DNA of 64,000 bases from Dolichospermum planctonicum (GCF_005402965.1 NZ_BJCF01000015.1:23247-87246); one strand, 5' to 3'; numbered from the stretch's first letter, positions 1 through 9,083 are shown. Numbers and translations: made by a program. The notes: a model not told the origin generated them from the sequence alone.

Positions 1-26
1 CCCATTACCCATTACCTATATAATGG

Positions 27-350
27 TCATTTTGTTTTTTCCAAGTCCGCTTTCATCCTTTCTAGTGTGACATTCATTTGCTCAAACATTTGTTGTGGAG
101 TTACACCAAACTGACCTAATTGAGTTTTTAGCTGCTGTATAGTCATTTGGGCCATGAAATCCTCTGATAGCTCGAAACGCTTCATAAAGACGCGATATCT
201 GTCCATCATAGATTCCATTTGCTCAATAAACAATTTCTTGCCCTCACGGTCAAATTTGCCGTAGCTGTTGCCAAGTTGAATCAGTGCTTGATAGTCTTCA
301 AACAACTGCTTGGCCTCTTGCTGCACTATTTCCGAGTCGAAGAATCCCAT
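27..350 (-). CDS. DUF1825 family protein
   Basis: A 107-residue, charged, all-helical-looking protein starting MGFFDSEIVQQEAKQLFEDY. The start, length and composition match the cyanobacteria-specific DUF1825 family, whose function is unknown. I see no signal peptide or membrane segment, so it is probably cytosolic. The minus-strand start at 350 is preceded by AGGAAA, a plausible ribosome binding site. The stop lies 27 bases from the window edge, next to a short CCCATTA heptamer repeat. It is divergent from the TM2-SHOCT gene. The family call is by recognition; no function is inferred. Confidence 0.85.
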   Translation of the reverse strand: MGFFDSEIVQQEAKQLFEDYQALIQLGNSYGKFDREGKKLFIEQMESMMDRYRVFMKRFELSEDFMAQMTIQQLKTQLGQFGVTPQQMFEQMNVTLERMKADLEKTK

Positions 351-547
351 TTTCCTTTAATTTAAATGATTACTATTAGTCCAGTAGGTGGAAATTTTGG
401 CTCTACACCTTAATTTTAGTGTAGAAGATTCATATATAAAAACTAGGTTGGTTAAAGTAGGGTTTTTTACCGAAATTTCACTACTTGTTTTCTGAGCTTT
501 GGAAGTAACTTGACAAATTATCCCACAAATTATATTAGGATGAGATC

Positions 548-919
548 ATGTTAATTAAGGAAAAAAACCGGATTATTGCGGCTATTTTAGCCTTTTCTGG
601 GACAATAACGATTCCAGGCTTGCATAAGTTCTACTTGGGGCAACCACTTTGGGGAATAGTGTATGTTTTATTATCTTGGACACCTATTCCCAAGGTAGCT
701 AGTGCTATTGAGTGGGTTTGGTATTTAACTCAAGATCAAGAGACTTTTGATCGTCATTTTAATTTGGGTAAAAGTCAAGGTCAGGTAACACCTCCTCAGA
801 GTAATCAAGTAGAATCAGTAGCTAATGCTTTGCGGGAGTTGGACGCACTTCGTCAAGAAGGATTAGTTTCTGAGTATGAGTTTGAGCAAAAACGCCGCCG
901 GATGTTAGATCAGATTTAG
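548..919 (+). CDS. TM2 domain protein with C-terminal SHOCT motif
   Basis: A 123-residue protein. Residues about 5-65 form a TM2-like module: a hydrophobic helix, the turn PGLHKFYLGQ, and a second hydrophobic helix rich in W and P. Residues about 95-123 match a SHOCT (short C-terminal) motif: L-REL-DALRQEGLVSEYEFEQKR followed by a short helix. TM2 proteins are small inner-membrane proteins of unknown function; SHOCT motifs are thought to mediate oligomerisation. It stands alone between DUF1825 (divergent) and the chelatase (convergent). The domain calls are fairly secure; the role is unknown. Confidence 0.85.
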   Translation: MLIKEKNRIIAAILAFSGTITIPGLHKFYLGQPLWGIVYVLLSWTPIPKVASAIEWVWYLTQDQETFDRHFNLGKSQGQVTPPQSNQVESVANALRELDALRQEGLVSEYEFEQKRRRMLDQI

Positions 920-1054
920 ATAGGCTGTAGTGGAATAAATAATTTTTAGAAAAGTAGAAATACGTCGTAAATGTTTCAAGACCTTACTTTTACGACGGTA
1001 AGCTTTGGGATTTTTGAAAATCTGACCATTGCTACAAATAGAAGAGAGTTAAAT

Positions 1055-4000
1055 TTATACCTTAACACCTTCCAATTCCTGATCAGTTAAATCATACAAT
1101 TTTCGCAATTGATCTAATTTATCTCCATCAGCTTGCCATAAACCGCGTCCTGACGCTTCCAACATTCTCCCCAAAATATTCTTAAAAGCTTCAGGATTTG
1201 CTTTACGTAATTTTTCCGCCATTTCTGGATCTAAAGCATAAGTATCCGCGGCTTGATCATAAACCCAATCATCTTGAAAATCAGCAGTTCCACCCCAACC
1301 AATTAACGCCGTCATGCGTTGAGAAATTTCAAAAGCGCCACCAGAACCTTGATTAGCCATTGCGTCAGCCCATTTAGGATTTAATAACTTAGTTCTGTAT
1401 TCCATGCGTAATAAATCATCTAAATTGCGGGGTGTGGTATCTTTAGAAAAACTTTCCACAAAACTGGCTTGTACCTTTTTACCACTTTGTTTTTCAGCGG
1501 CCTTTTTCAAACCGCCCGTATTGGCATAATATTCCTGAATATCAGTTAAACCATATTCTACCGAATCTATTTCTTGAACAATGCGATCGCTAGTTTTCAA
1601 CAAAGTTTGTAATACCTCTGGTCTAGCTTGTCCCTTATCATTTCTCCCATAACTAAAGACATTACGACTTTCCCAAGTATTCCCCAAATCTTCCCCAGAC
1701 TCCCAATTACCATCAACTACTCTATCATTAACCAAAGAACCGAAATCACCGGCAGGGTTAGAGAACAATCTAGCCGAATAATTTTCCACACCTTGAGCTT
1801 TTAAAGCCAAAGCGTGTTTTCTAATAAAATTCATGTCTTCTGGTTCATCAATTTCCGCAGCCCGTTGAAACAAATCATCCAACAACTCAATAATATTCAC
1901 AAAACTATCCCGAAAAATACCCGATAGATTTGCTAACACATCAATGCGGGGATGTCCCACCTCAGCAAGAGGTTTTAAATCATATCTAACAATTCTTCCA
2001 GTTCCCTCCTTCACAGGTTCAGCGCCCACCAATTCCAAGAGAATCCCCAAAGATTCACCCTTAGTTTTAATAGCATCCAAACCCCATAATAAAACCGCCA
2101 CAGTTTCAGGATATTTCTTATTTTCACTCAAAGACTGAGAAATAATTTTCTGAGCAATTTCCTTACCCCGTGCAAAAGCGGCTGGAGAAGGCATACGATA
2201 GGGATCTAAAGCGTGAATATTCCTTCCCGTCGGTAAAACACCAGCACCATCTCGTAACAAATCCCCACCAGGTGCGGGAAGAATAAACTCACCATTTAAA
2301 CCCCTTAAAAGATTAGTTAACTCATCAGTAGATTGATTTAATAACCTTGTAATTTCCTCCTCCTCTCCGTGTTCTCTGTGCCTCTGTGGTTCGTTTCCAA
2401 AATAAGCATCCAAATAACCAGTTAACTCCTCCTGACTTGGTGCTGCACCTAAAGTATGTAAACCAGAGGAAAAAAGACGATTTTCCAGAACTTGCAAATA
2501 CTCATATAACTTTACCAAATAATGATCAAAAGCGTGATTGCTGAACATTCTCACATTTTCCGGTGTAAAAGGAATCCCCAAGTTTTTCGCATCATCAAAA
2601 GGACAATCCACCTCCAAACCAGTATCAACAATCTTTTTACAAATTCCTTCCTTTAACAGATAATTCTTGGCTGGATCTTCGCGGTATTCTGCAATTAAAT
2701 CCCGTAAATTTACCAACTCCTTATATAAACCAGCGCGGCCATAGGGAGGAACATTATGAGAGATTAACACCCCATAACCGCGACGTTTAGCTAATATTGA
2801 TTCTGAAGGATTATTTGCTGCGTAGATATAGAGATTTGGCAGATTTCCTAAAAGAATATCAGACCAGGAATAGCCGGTATTTCCTAAGGGTGAACCTGGC
2901 AACCATTCTACAGTTCCGTGCATTCCAAAATGGACAACAGCATCAGCTTGAAAATCATTTTGTAACCATTTATAATAAGCTGCATATTGAGGGTGGGGGG
3001 TGAGGTCTCTTTCAAACATTAACCGCATGGGATCTCCTTGAATACCCAAAGGTGGCTGGACACCTATCCAGATGTTACCTAATTGCACACCACCAATATT
3101 AAACTCATCACCATAAGTTTTAATGCCGCTACCGGTGAGGTATTTCCATTGTTTTTCTATGCGAGATGTCAACAGATAGCCTAACCATTTTTCTAATGTT
3201 TTAGCATTCACCGTTGTCAGATCTTTTTTATTATTTTCTACTAAGGGATTAATTTCATCTGCTGCTTTAATTTGTCGAATTAATTCTTCTCCGTCTTCGG
3301 GAATATCACCAACTGTATAACCCTGTGCTTTGAGTGCATTTAGTAATTTAATTAAACTGCGGGGAACGTTTAATAATGCAGCAGTTCCCACCGCACCATA
3401 ACCGGGGGGAAAACCATATAAAATAATGGCAATTTTTCGCGCAGAAATAGGTTTTTGTCCCAGGGAAACCCAGCTTTTGACTCTATTAGTTAAACGCTGT
3501 ATTCTTTCGGGAATCAAATAAATTTGTTCACCGACTAAACCACCCAGGGGAATTGTATCAATTGCACCATCTAATTCTGGTAAGGCATATAAGACAACGC
3601 TTTGCAAACCGCCCACACCTTGGCGTGTCCAAGAATAAATATCTTGAATTAATAACGGTGCTGCGACGATATAAGGGACATTTTTGGCTGAGAGAATGCG
3701 TTTAGCTACTTCCACCTGTCTTCCCGCTTCCATAGAACCCGCAGGACCACCAACCAGGGGAAAACCGATGGTAGAAACTATGGCATTAATTTTTACCGCT
3801 TCTGAGGAAAGTGAAGGCGTTTCCAGATTACCTTGTTGACGCTGTTGGGTTTCGTAGTCGCTGGTCATCCAATCTCTGACGGCTACGTGACCTTCTACAC
3901 CGTTGATAAAGATGGGTAGGGGGATTAACCCTGTTTTTTCAAAATGCCGTATCAGTTGGGGAATATAGGGCAGTTTGGTGATTACGTGCTTTCTGTAAAG

Positions 4001-4747
4001 TAGAATACCAATAACTGGCTTTGTGGGGTGGACATCTTGCCCGCCTTTCTTAGGCAGGTGAGACACTCGCCCTACAAGATACCATTGTAAATACTCACGG
4101 GGTGAGGTAAAAAAACCTGGATAGTCGGGATGTAATAAGCCCATGTTGGGAGTTTCCGTGGGTGGTGGTATATCTCCAACTTTTAAATCTAAGTATTTTT
4201 CTGCAATTGTCCAAAATAAGGAAGCGACATTTTCTGAACCGCCGGCGTTCCAATAACCATAGATAATTAACCAGTTGCGTAGGTCTTGGACTTTTTGGAC
4301 TGGGATAAATTTTAATAACTTAGGTCCGATTTTCAGGAAACTGATATAACCGGCAAGTTTGTCTTCTTCTTTACCATTAGTGAATTTATCAAGAATGAAT
4401 TTAATCGGTTTAGGCATTCCTGCGGGTTTGTCACCGATAGCAAATGCACCGATTTTCGTTAAACTAATTAATTCTAGTGCTGACTCGAAAATGAGACGAA
4501 TGGGAATATTAACGATACGCTCCCGCAACCACATAACTTGGTCATAATCAAAGATTAAACTACCAAAGAAGACATCTGCATTTTTAAGTGCTGTTTCTAC
4601 TTCGGTGCTGTTTGTGGTAATATTGCGATCGCTGAAAACTCGAATATCCAAATCTGGACAGCGAGAACTAGCTAAACTAGCCGCTGTTCGGTATAAGTCC
4701 GCGTTAAAGGATTCAAATCCAGCAATTAAGACAATGCGTTTCATCAT
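1055..4747 (-). CDS. cobN: ChlH/CobN-family metal chelatase large subunit
   Basis: At 1,230 residues this is the large tetrapyrrole-binding subunit of a Mg/Co chelatase, which works with ChlI/ChlD-type AAA subunits. Family blocks seen include HFGMHGTVEWLPGSPLGNTG, YAANNPSES and RRGYGVLISHNVPPYGRAGL. Cyanobacterial ChlH proper is about 1,330 residues and starts differently. This protein starts MKRIVLIAGFESFNADLYR, as in the shorter paralogue usually annotated CobN (Synechocystis Slr1211 type), so cobalt insertion for B12 is the more likely role. Automatic annotation often says magnesium chelatase subunit H. Two variable loops (residues about 225-243 and 786-800) are encoded by dispersed-repeat DNA. 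No riboswitch was recognised upstream. Confidence 0.85.
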   Translation of the reverse strand: MMKRIVLIAGFESFNADLYRTAASLASSRCPDLDIRVFSDRNITTNSTEVETALKNADVFFGSLIFDYDQVMWLRERIVNIPIRLIFESALELISLTKIGAFAIGDKPAGMPKPIKFILDKFTNGKEEDKLAGYISFLKIGPKLLKFIPVQKVQDLRNWLIIYGYWNAGGSENVASLFWTIAEKYLDLKVGDIPPPTETPNMGLLHPDYPGFFTSPREYLQWYLVGRVSHLPKKGGQDVHPTKPVIGILLYRKHVITKLPYIPQLIRHFEKTGLIPLPIFINGVEGHVAVRDWMTSDYETQQRQQGNLETPSLSSEAVKINAIVSTIGFPLVGGPAGSMEAGRQVEVAKRILSAKNVPYIVAAPLLIQDIYSWTRQGVGGLQSVVLYALPELDGAIDTIPLGGLVGEQIYLIPERIQRLTNRVKSWVSLGQKPISARKIAIILYGFPPGYGAVGTAALLNVPRSLIKLLNALKAQGYTVGDIPEDGEELIRQIKAADEINPLVENNKKDLTTVNAKTLEKWLGYLLTSRIEKQWKYLTGSGIKTYGDEFNIGGVQLGNIWIGVQPPLGIQGDPMRLMFERDLTPHPQYAAYYKWLQNDFQADAVVHFGMHGTVEWLPGSPLGNTGYSWSDILLGNLPNLYIYAANNPSESILAKRRGYGVLISHNVPPYGRAGLYKELVNLRDLIAEYREDPAKNYLLKEGICKKIVDTGLEVDCPFDDAKNLGIPFTPENVRMFSNHAFDHYLVKLYEYLQVLENRLFSSGLHTLGAAPSQEELTGYLDAYFGNEPQRHREHGEEEEITRLLNQSTDELTNLLRGLNGEFILPAPGGDLLRDGAGVLPTGRNIHALDPYRMPSPAAFARGKEIAQKIISQSLSENKKYPETVAVLLWGLDAIKTKGESLGILLELVGAEPVKEGTGRIVRYDLKPLAEVGHPRIDVLANLSGIFRDSFVNIIELLDDLFQRAAEIDEPEDMNFIRKHALALKAQGVENYSARLFSNPAGDFGSLVNDRVVDGNWESGEDLGNTWESRNVFSYGRNDKGQARPEVLQTLLKTSDRIVQEIDSVEYGLTDIQEYYANTGGLKKAAEKQSGKKVQASFVESFSKDTTPRNLDDLLRMEYRTKLLNPKWADAMANQGSGGAFEISQRMTALIGWGGTADFQDDWVYDQAADTYALDPEMAEKLRKANPEAFKNILGRMLEASGRGLWQADGDKLDQLRKLYDLTDQELEGVKV
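2358..2398 (-). repeat. Dispersed repeat read in frame in the chelatase gene
   Basis: On the minus strand this stretch contains CCACAGAGGCACAGAGAACA followed by CGGAGAGG. I recognise it as a short dispersed repeat common between genes in filamentous cyanobacteria. Here it is translated as EPQRHREHGEEEE, a charged loop unlike the flanking conserved sequence. Length and frame are preserved. Confidence 0.6.
4029..4077 (-). repeat. Hairpin repeat read in frame in the chelatase gene
   Basis: The + strand reads TTGTGGGGTGGACATCTTGC followed by CCGCC. This closely resembles the hairpin unit found three times at 22163-22370 (TTGTGGTGCGGGCATCCTGC then CCGC). It encodes a GRVSHLPKKGGQDVH loop between two conserved chelatase blocks, so it appears to be another copy of that repeat captured inside the gene. 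Confidence 0.5.
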
Positions 4748-5033
4748 GCTTTGGCTACGAAATATTTCTTTACCTTAATCTTAAACATTTTTGGGGATTA
4801 ATGGGGGTTTGAAACGGAATCTCTACCTAAAGCAATTAATTTATCGCGTTTGGCTAAAGCGTGAAAGCTTACTGAGGGATAACCGCTCCCATGCTCCCAT
4901 TGAAGTAAGAAATAAATCTTTAGACTTGTCTAGGTTTTATATAGCAGATTAAAATCATATCTATCCTTTTTGGAAATACATTAACAAGTAGTGGATCATT
5001 GAAATACCAGTAAAGTTACCCAAGGAGATACAA

Positions 5034-6023
5034 ATGAAATACGGCATTGACATTGGTCACAACTGCCCACCCGATAGTGGTGCAAGCGGCATAAGATCGG
5101 AAGATAGGTTAACAATGGAGGTAGGCAATAAGGTTATAGATAAATTAGAAAGTTTAGGACATACAGTCATTCCCTGTAAACCCAATAGCGCCAGTACAGT
5201 AAATCGTTCTTTAGGTAGCCGCTGTGATAAAGCCAATAATAACCGAGTAGATTTTTTTGTATCTATTCATTTTAATGCCTTTAATGGTCAAGCCAATGGG
5301 ACTGAAGTATTTGCGATTAGCGACGGTGGCAGAAAAGTTGCCCAAAAAGTATTAGATGAAATTGTCAAATTAGGCTTTTTTAATCGTGGTGTTAAAAGTG
5401 GTTCTCACTTGTATGTTCTTAGAAGAACAAATATGCCGGGAATTCTTATAGAGGGTTGCTTCATTGATTCTGCCAAAGATATGCAAATATATGATGGTGA
5501 AGCAATGGCCAACGCCATAGTTGCTGGGTTAACAGGTAAAGCAGCAAATACTCCTGCAAATCCTGTTCCTAATGTACCTGTAAATCCTGTTCCTAATGCT
5601 CCTGCAAATTCTGTGATAGATGAAGAACAGAATAAAGATAAGAGCATTCTGAGACTACAACAGAGTTTAAATCGTCTGAAAATTACAGATAAAAATAATC
5701 GCCCCTTAACAGAAGATAATAGCATGGGACCGGCGACATCTTCGGCAATAGAAAAATTCCAGAGAATTGTGGGAGTTTTACCAACGGGAATAGCGGGTAA
5801 TACCACCTGGGATGCTATTAATCAAATATTAGCTAAACGGGTGATTCAAGGAACTCATGCCAGTGGTGTGATTATTAAATATTTGCAATACCGTGTAGGT
5901 GCTGATCCTGATGGTATTTATGGTCCAAAAACAGAAGCAGCAATCAAGAAATTTCAACAGCAAAACGGTTTAACTGCTGATGGTATTGTTGGGTCAATGA
6001 GTTGGCAGAAATTGATAAATTAG
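5034..6023 (+). CDS. N-acetylmuramoyl-L-alanine amidase with two peptidoglycan-binding domains
   Basis: A 329-residue zinc amidase that should cleave the MurNAc-L-Ala bond of peptidoglycan. Residues 1-172 are an Amidase_3 domain with its zinc and catalytic positions visible: GHNCPPDSGA, an early Glu in LTMEVG, SIHFNAF, and the late Glu in ILIEGCF. A proline/asparagine-rich linker (about 176-198) with PVPN-type repeats follows. Two PG_binding_1 domains come next, about 200-267 (MGPATSSAIEKFQ) and 272-329 (DGIYGPKTEAAIKKFQ). GGAG lies nine bases before the ATG. There is no N-terminal signal peptide, so export must be non-classical or the enzyme is lysin-like. A strong terminator follows. Confidence 0.92.
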   Translation: MKYGIDIGHNCPPDSGASGIRSEDRLTMEVGNKVIDKLESLGHTVIPCKPNSASTVNRSLGSRCDKANNNRVDFFVSIHFNAFNGQANGTEVFAISDGGRKVAQKVLDEIVKLGFFNRGVKSGSHLYVLRRTNMPGILIEGCFIDSAKDMQIYDGEAMANAIVAGLTGKAANTPANPVPNVPVNPVPNAPANSVIDEEQNKDKSILRLQQSLNRLKITDKNNRPLTEDNSMGPATSSAIEKFQRIVGVLPTGIAGNTTWDAINQILAKRVIQGTHASGVIIKYLQYRVGADPDGIYGPKTEAAIKKFQQQNGLTADGIVGSMSWQKLIN

Positions 6024-6037
6024 TATCAACTTTTTAT

Positions 6038-6078
6038 AGATTCCCGACCTCTTTAAGAAGTCGGGGATCTGAGTTTTT
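6038..6078 (+). terminator. Rho-independent terminator after the amidase gene
   Basis: An 11-bp stem (AGATTCCCGAC pairing with GTCGGGGATCT, one wobble) encloses an 11-base loop and is followed by GAGTTTTT. It lies 15 bases after the amidase stop. The GATCCCCGACTTCTT-like core also occurs as a dispersed repeat in cyanobacteria, so it may be a repeat recruited as a terminator. Confidence 0.75.
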
Positions 6079-6332
6079 ACCTGCTGGCAACTCTCTTGCC
6101 TTCGTTTCCTGAAGATTCCTTCGTGGTTTATCCTTTCGTGACTTGTACGTAAGTCTTATGACTCCTGAATTATCTAAAATAGACTGTATTTTTTGAACCA
6201 ACTTGAGTTAGAATGTAATATCCTAAAATATAGACTTATTCATCATCAGCGAGAAATCCGCACCCAAAATCAGGTAAGCGTCGCGCTAGGATGTAAGACA
6301 TTAACGGCATCATCTCAGACTATCAGTTAATT

Positions 6333-7022
6333 ATGGAAAATTCCCCCATCAAGGCAGTTCAAGCTTCTTACTACGGCGACAGTTCCTTCCGCACACCGCC
6401 GCCAGATTTGCCTTCTCTACTGTTAAAAGAGCGAATTGTCTATCTGGGAATGCCTTTAGTTTCAGCAGACGAATACAAGCGTCAAATGGGTGTTGATGTA
6501 ACAAAGCTGATTATTGCTCAGTTACTCTATCTGAAATTTGACAACCCAGACAAGCCGATCTTCTTTTACATCAATTCTACGGGTACATCTTGGTACACAG
6601 GTGATGCCATTGGTTATGAGACGGAAGCCTTTGCCATTTGTGATACCATTAATTATATCAAGACCCCTGTACATACAATTTGCATTGGTCAAGCTTTGGG
6701 AACAGCAGCGCTGATTCTATCAGCCGGAACTAAAGGCCATAGAGCTAGTTTACCTCATGCCACTATTGTCCTCAATCAACCTCGCAGTGGCACAAGGGGT
6801 CAAGCAACAGATATTCAAATTTACGCTAAGGAAGTGTTAGCAAACAAAACAGCTATCCTGGATATTTTCTCGAAAAATACTGGACAGCCCCCCGAAAAAA
6901 TTGCCAAGGATACTGAGCGAATGTTTTATTTAACTCCCCAACAAGCTAAAGAATACGGATTAATTGACCGTGTTTTAGAAAGCATGAAGGATCTACCCAA
7001 ACCTTTACCAGTAATTGCTTAA
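6333..7022 (+). CDS. clpR: ClpR, catalytically inactive Clp protease core subunit
   Basis: A 229-residue ClpP-fold protein of the ClpR class, a non-catalytic ring subunit that co-assembles with ClpP. The N-terminus closely resembles cyanobacterial ClpR (YYGDSSFRTPPPDLPSLLL). All three catalytic positions are lost: the ASMG serine region reads GQALGTAALIL, the HQP histidine region reads VLNQPRSG, and the ERD aspartate region reads TERMFYLT. A 9-residue ClpR insertion (STGTSWYTGDAIGYE) sits before the AICDT helix. It is first gene of a three-gene operon, 37 bp before the next. The 309 bp upstream (6024-6332) hold the amidase terminator and no other gene. Confidence 0.93.
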   Translation: MENSPIKAVQASYYGDSSFRTPPPDLPSLLLKERIVYLGMPLVSADEYKRQMGVDVTKLIIAQLLYLKFDNPDKPIFFYINSTGTSWYTGDAIGYETEAFAICDTINYIKTPVHTICIGQALGTAALILSAGTKGHRASLPHATIVLNQPRSGTRGQATDIQIYAKEVLANKTAILDIFSKNTGQPPEKIAKDTERMFYLTPQQAKEYGLIDRVLESMKDLPKPLPVIA

Positions 7023-7059
7023 CTTATTTACAATCATCCCTTATTTCTTCTAATTATCC

Positions 7060-7722
7060 ATGATGCCTGTTGATTCAGCACTTCGAGTACCTTATAACAT
7101 TCCTGGTAGTAATCAGTGGCAATGGGTTAGTATTGGTCAACGCATGGCTCAGGAACGCATTCTTTTCTTGAACCAGCCACTTACTACCAATGTGGCCAAT
7201 TCCCTCGTTTCCTCAATACTGTATCTGGAGTCAGAGGATCAAACTAAACCCATCTACCTTTATATCAATTCTCTCGGTGATCCTGTCCTAGCTGGTATGG
7301 ATGAAACCGCTGGTATGATGTCAATTAAGGCCTGTTTGGCAATCTACGACACAATACAGTACATTAAGTCAGAAATTGTCACTATCTGCTTAGGTCAAGC
7401 CGTGGGTATGGCCGCCTTAATTTTATCATCGGGAAGGAAAGGCAAAAGATTTAGTTTACCTCATGCGAATATCGCCCTGACTCAGTTTAGTGTGGCTACT
7501 CGCGGTCAAGCAACCGATATTCAAGTTAACGCTGAAGAAGTTTTGCTGAAAAAATCGGTGATTATTGATATTTTTTGCCAAAATACGGGACAAACAGCCG
7601 AAAAAATCTCGAAAGATAGTGAACGTATTTTCTATATGACTCCCCAGGAAGCACAGGAATACGGAATAATTGATCGGGTGCTGGAAAGTACCAAGAATTT
7701 AGCAAAATCTCTTCCAGTTTGA
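7060..7722 (+). CDS. Second ClpR-like inactive Clp subunit
   Basis: A 220-residue ClpP-fold protein, again without a catalytic triad: the serine region reads GQAVGMAALIL, the histidine region ALTQFSVAT, and the aspartate region SERIFYMT. A 13-residue insertion (LGDPVLAGMDETAGMMSIKA) occupies the same place as the ClpR insertion, but its sequence differs. Its C-terminus (YGIIDRVLESTKNL) resembles ClpR more than ClpP, which suggests a clpR duplication that diverged. It lies 37 bp after clpR and 63 bp before clpP. By analogy with chloroplast ClpR1-4 it is probably a structural ring subunit; that is inference. Confidence 0.88.
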   Translation: MMPVDSALRVPYNIPGSNQWQWVSIGQRMAQERILFLNQPLTTNVANSLVSSILYLESEDQTKPIYLYINSLGDPVLAGMDETAGMMSIKACLAIYDTIQYIKSEIVTICLGQAVGMAALILSSGRKGKRFSLPHANIALTQFSVATRGQATDIQVNAEEVLLKKSVIIDIFCQNTGQTAEKISKDSERIFYMTPQEAQEYGIIDRVLESTKNLAKSLPV

Positions 7723-7785
7723 TCTCAATTGACAATTACGGAAAATCTACAGTTCTATCTTCATAGTCTCTACTAAAATTGTCCT

Positions 7786-8379
7786 ATGCCTATTGGTATT
7801 CCCAAAGTTCCCTATCGTCTCCCTGGTAGCAGCTACGAACAATGGATCGATCTCGAAGATCGTCTATTTCGGGAGCGGATTATTTTCTTGACAGAGGAAG
7901 TAGATGATGGTATTGCTAATGCCATTGTCGCTTACTTACTTTATTTAGATTCCGAGGATCAGAGTAAGCCAATTTATTTGTATATCAATTCTCCCGGTGG
8001 TTCTGTAACGGCAGGTTTGGCGATTTACGACACAATGCAGCACATCAAATCTGAGGTGGTGACAATTTGTGTCGGTTTGGCTGCGTCCATGGGGTCTTTT
8101 CTTTTGGCTGCGGGAACTAAAGGTAAACGCATGGCTTTACCTCACTCCCGGATTATGATTCATCAACCTTCCGGTGGTACTCGTGGACAAGCTTCTGATA
8201 TCGAAATCGAAGCTAGAGAGATTTTACGGCTACGTCACCAATTAAATCAAATTTATGTTGATAAGACTGGTCAAACTTTAGAGAAAATTGAGAAAGATAT
8301 GAATCGTGACTTTTTTATGTCTGCTCAAGAAGCTCAGGAATATGGTTTAATTGATCGGGTGATTGAAGAACGTATTTAG
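7786..8379 (+). CDS. clpP: ATP-dependent Clp protease proteolytic subunit ClpP
   Basis: A 197-residue serine peptidase with an intact triad: Ser in [14 protein letters not shown], His in [10 protein letters not shown], and Asp in [12 protein letters not shown]. It lacks the ClpR insertion, with [15 protein letters not shown] contiguous. It is the last gene of the clpR-clpR-like-clpP operon and is equivalent to ClpP3 of the clpR-clpP3 operon of Synechococcus. It should supply the active sites of a mixed ClpP/ClpR ring driven by ClpC or ClpX. An inverted TTTTGAA repeat follows and may end transcription. Confidence 0.95.
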   Translation: MPIGIPKVPYRLPGSSYEQWIDLEDRLFRERIIFLTEEVDDGIANAIVAYLLYLDSEDQSKPIYLYINSPGGSVTAGLAIYDTMQHIKSEVVTICVGLAASMGSFLLAAGTKGKRMALPHSRIMIHQPSGGTRGQASDIEIEAREILRLRHQLNQIYVDKTGQTLEKIEKDMNRDFFMSAQEAQEYGLIDRVIEERI

Positions 8380-8391
8380 ATAGTAGGAAAT

Positions 8392-8448
8392 AATTCAAAA
8401 TTCAAGATGTAAAGTTCATTTGAATTTTGAATTTTGAATTTTGAATTG
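8392..8448. repeat. Inverted TTCAAAA/TTTTGAA heptamer repeat
   Basis: Two TTCAAAA-type units face three to four TTTTGAA units, so the array is both a heptamer tandem repeat and a potential hairpin. It lies between clpP and the J-domain gene, a few bases before the latter's GGAG. Confidence 0.7.
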
Positions 8449-8461
8449 GAGTTAAGCCAAC

Positions 8462-9061
8462 ATGGATCTTCAAGATTGCTATCGTTTATTGGGTTTAAGG
8501 TCGGGAGCTTCTTTTGCGGATGTGAAAGCGTCCTATCGACGATTGGTACAGCAATATCATCCTGATATTAATCCAGATGATCTCAAAGCAAAAGATAAAT
8601 TTATTGCAGTGAATGAGGCTTATAAGTTCCTGCAAATGATCTTATCACCAGAGGAAATTAAGCCACAGTCTCATGACCTGAAAACTCATGTTTCTGGTTT
8701 TTCAGAAGTGAAAACGCAGGTAACAACAGCAAATATCAAAGTTACATCTCACCCAGCAAATTTGCAGGATATCGAACAACGGTTAAAATGGAAGACGTAT
8801 GAACAATTACAGCGGTTTTTACAAGCAAGACGTTTTCCCCAAGCGATCGCTTTAGCGGAAGCTTTACTGGCACGTTTACCAGCAGATGTAGAAGTGCGTC
8901 AATGGTTAGCGATCGCTTATCAAATCTGGGGACAAGCGTTAATTACAGAAAAACAATTCCCAAAGGCCAGAATTTATCTGAAAAAAGCCTTAAAAACCGA
9001 CCCAGACAATAAAGCTTTATGGTCTGAAGTTCAGCAGGATTTTCAGCGTTTGGGAGTTTAG
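8462..9061 (+). CDS. J-domain protein with C-terminal TPR
   Basis: A 199-residue co-chaperone. Residues about 4-66 are a J domain with the DnaK-stimulating HPD tripeptide (RLVQQYHPDINPDD). It lacks the G/F and zinc-finger regions of DnaJ. Residues about 112-197 look like two TPR helical hairpins (AIALAEALLARLPADVEVRQ; ARIYLKKALKTDPDNKALW). The start at 8462 has TTGGAG at about nine bases. It is probably a specialised DnaK partner that recruits a client through its TPRs. It is 22 bp upstream of the MoaD-like gene. Confidence 0.9.
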   Translation: MDLQDCYRLLGLRSGASFADVKASYRRLVQQYHPDINPDDLKAKDKFIAVNEAYKFLQMILSPEEIKPQSHDLKTHVSGFSEVKTQVTTANIKVTSHPANLQDIEQRLKWKTYEQLQRFLQARRFPQAIALAEALLARLPADVEVRQWLAIAYQIWGQALITEKQFPKARIYLKKALKTDPDNKALWSEVQQDFQRLGV

Positions 9062-9083
9062 GTAATGGCCATGGAAAAATTAT

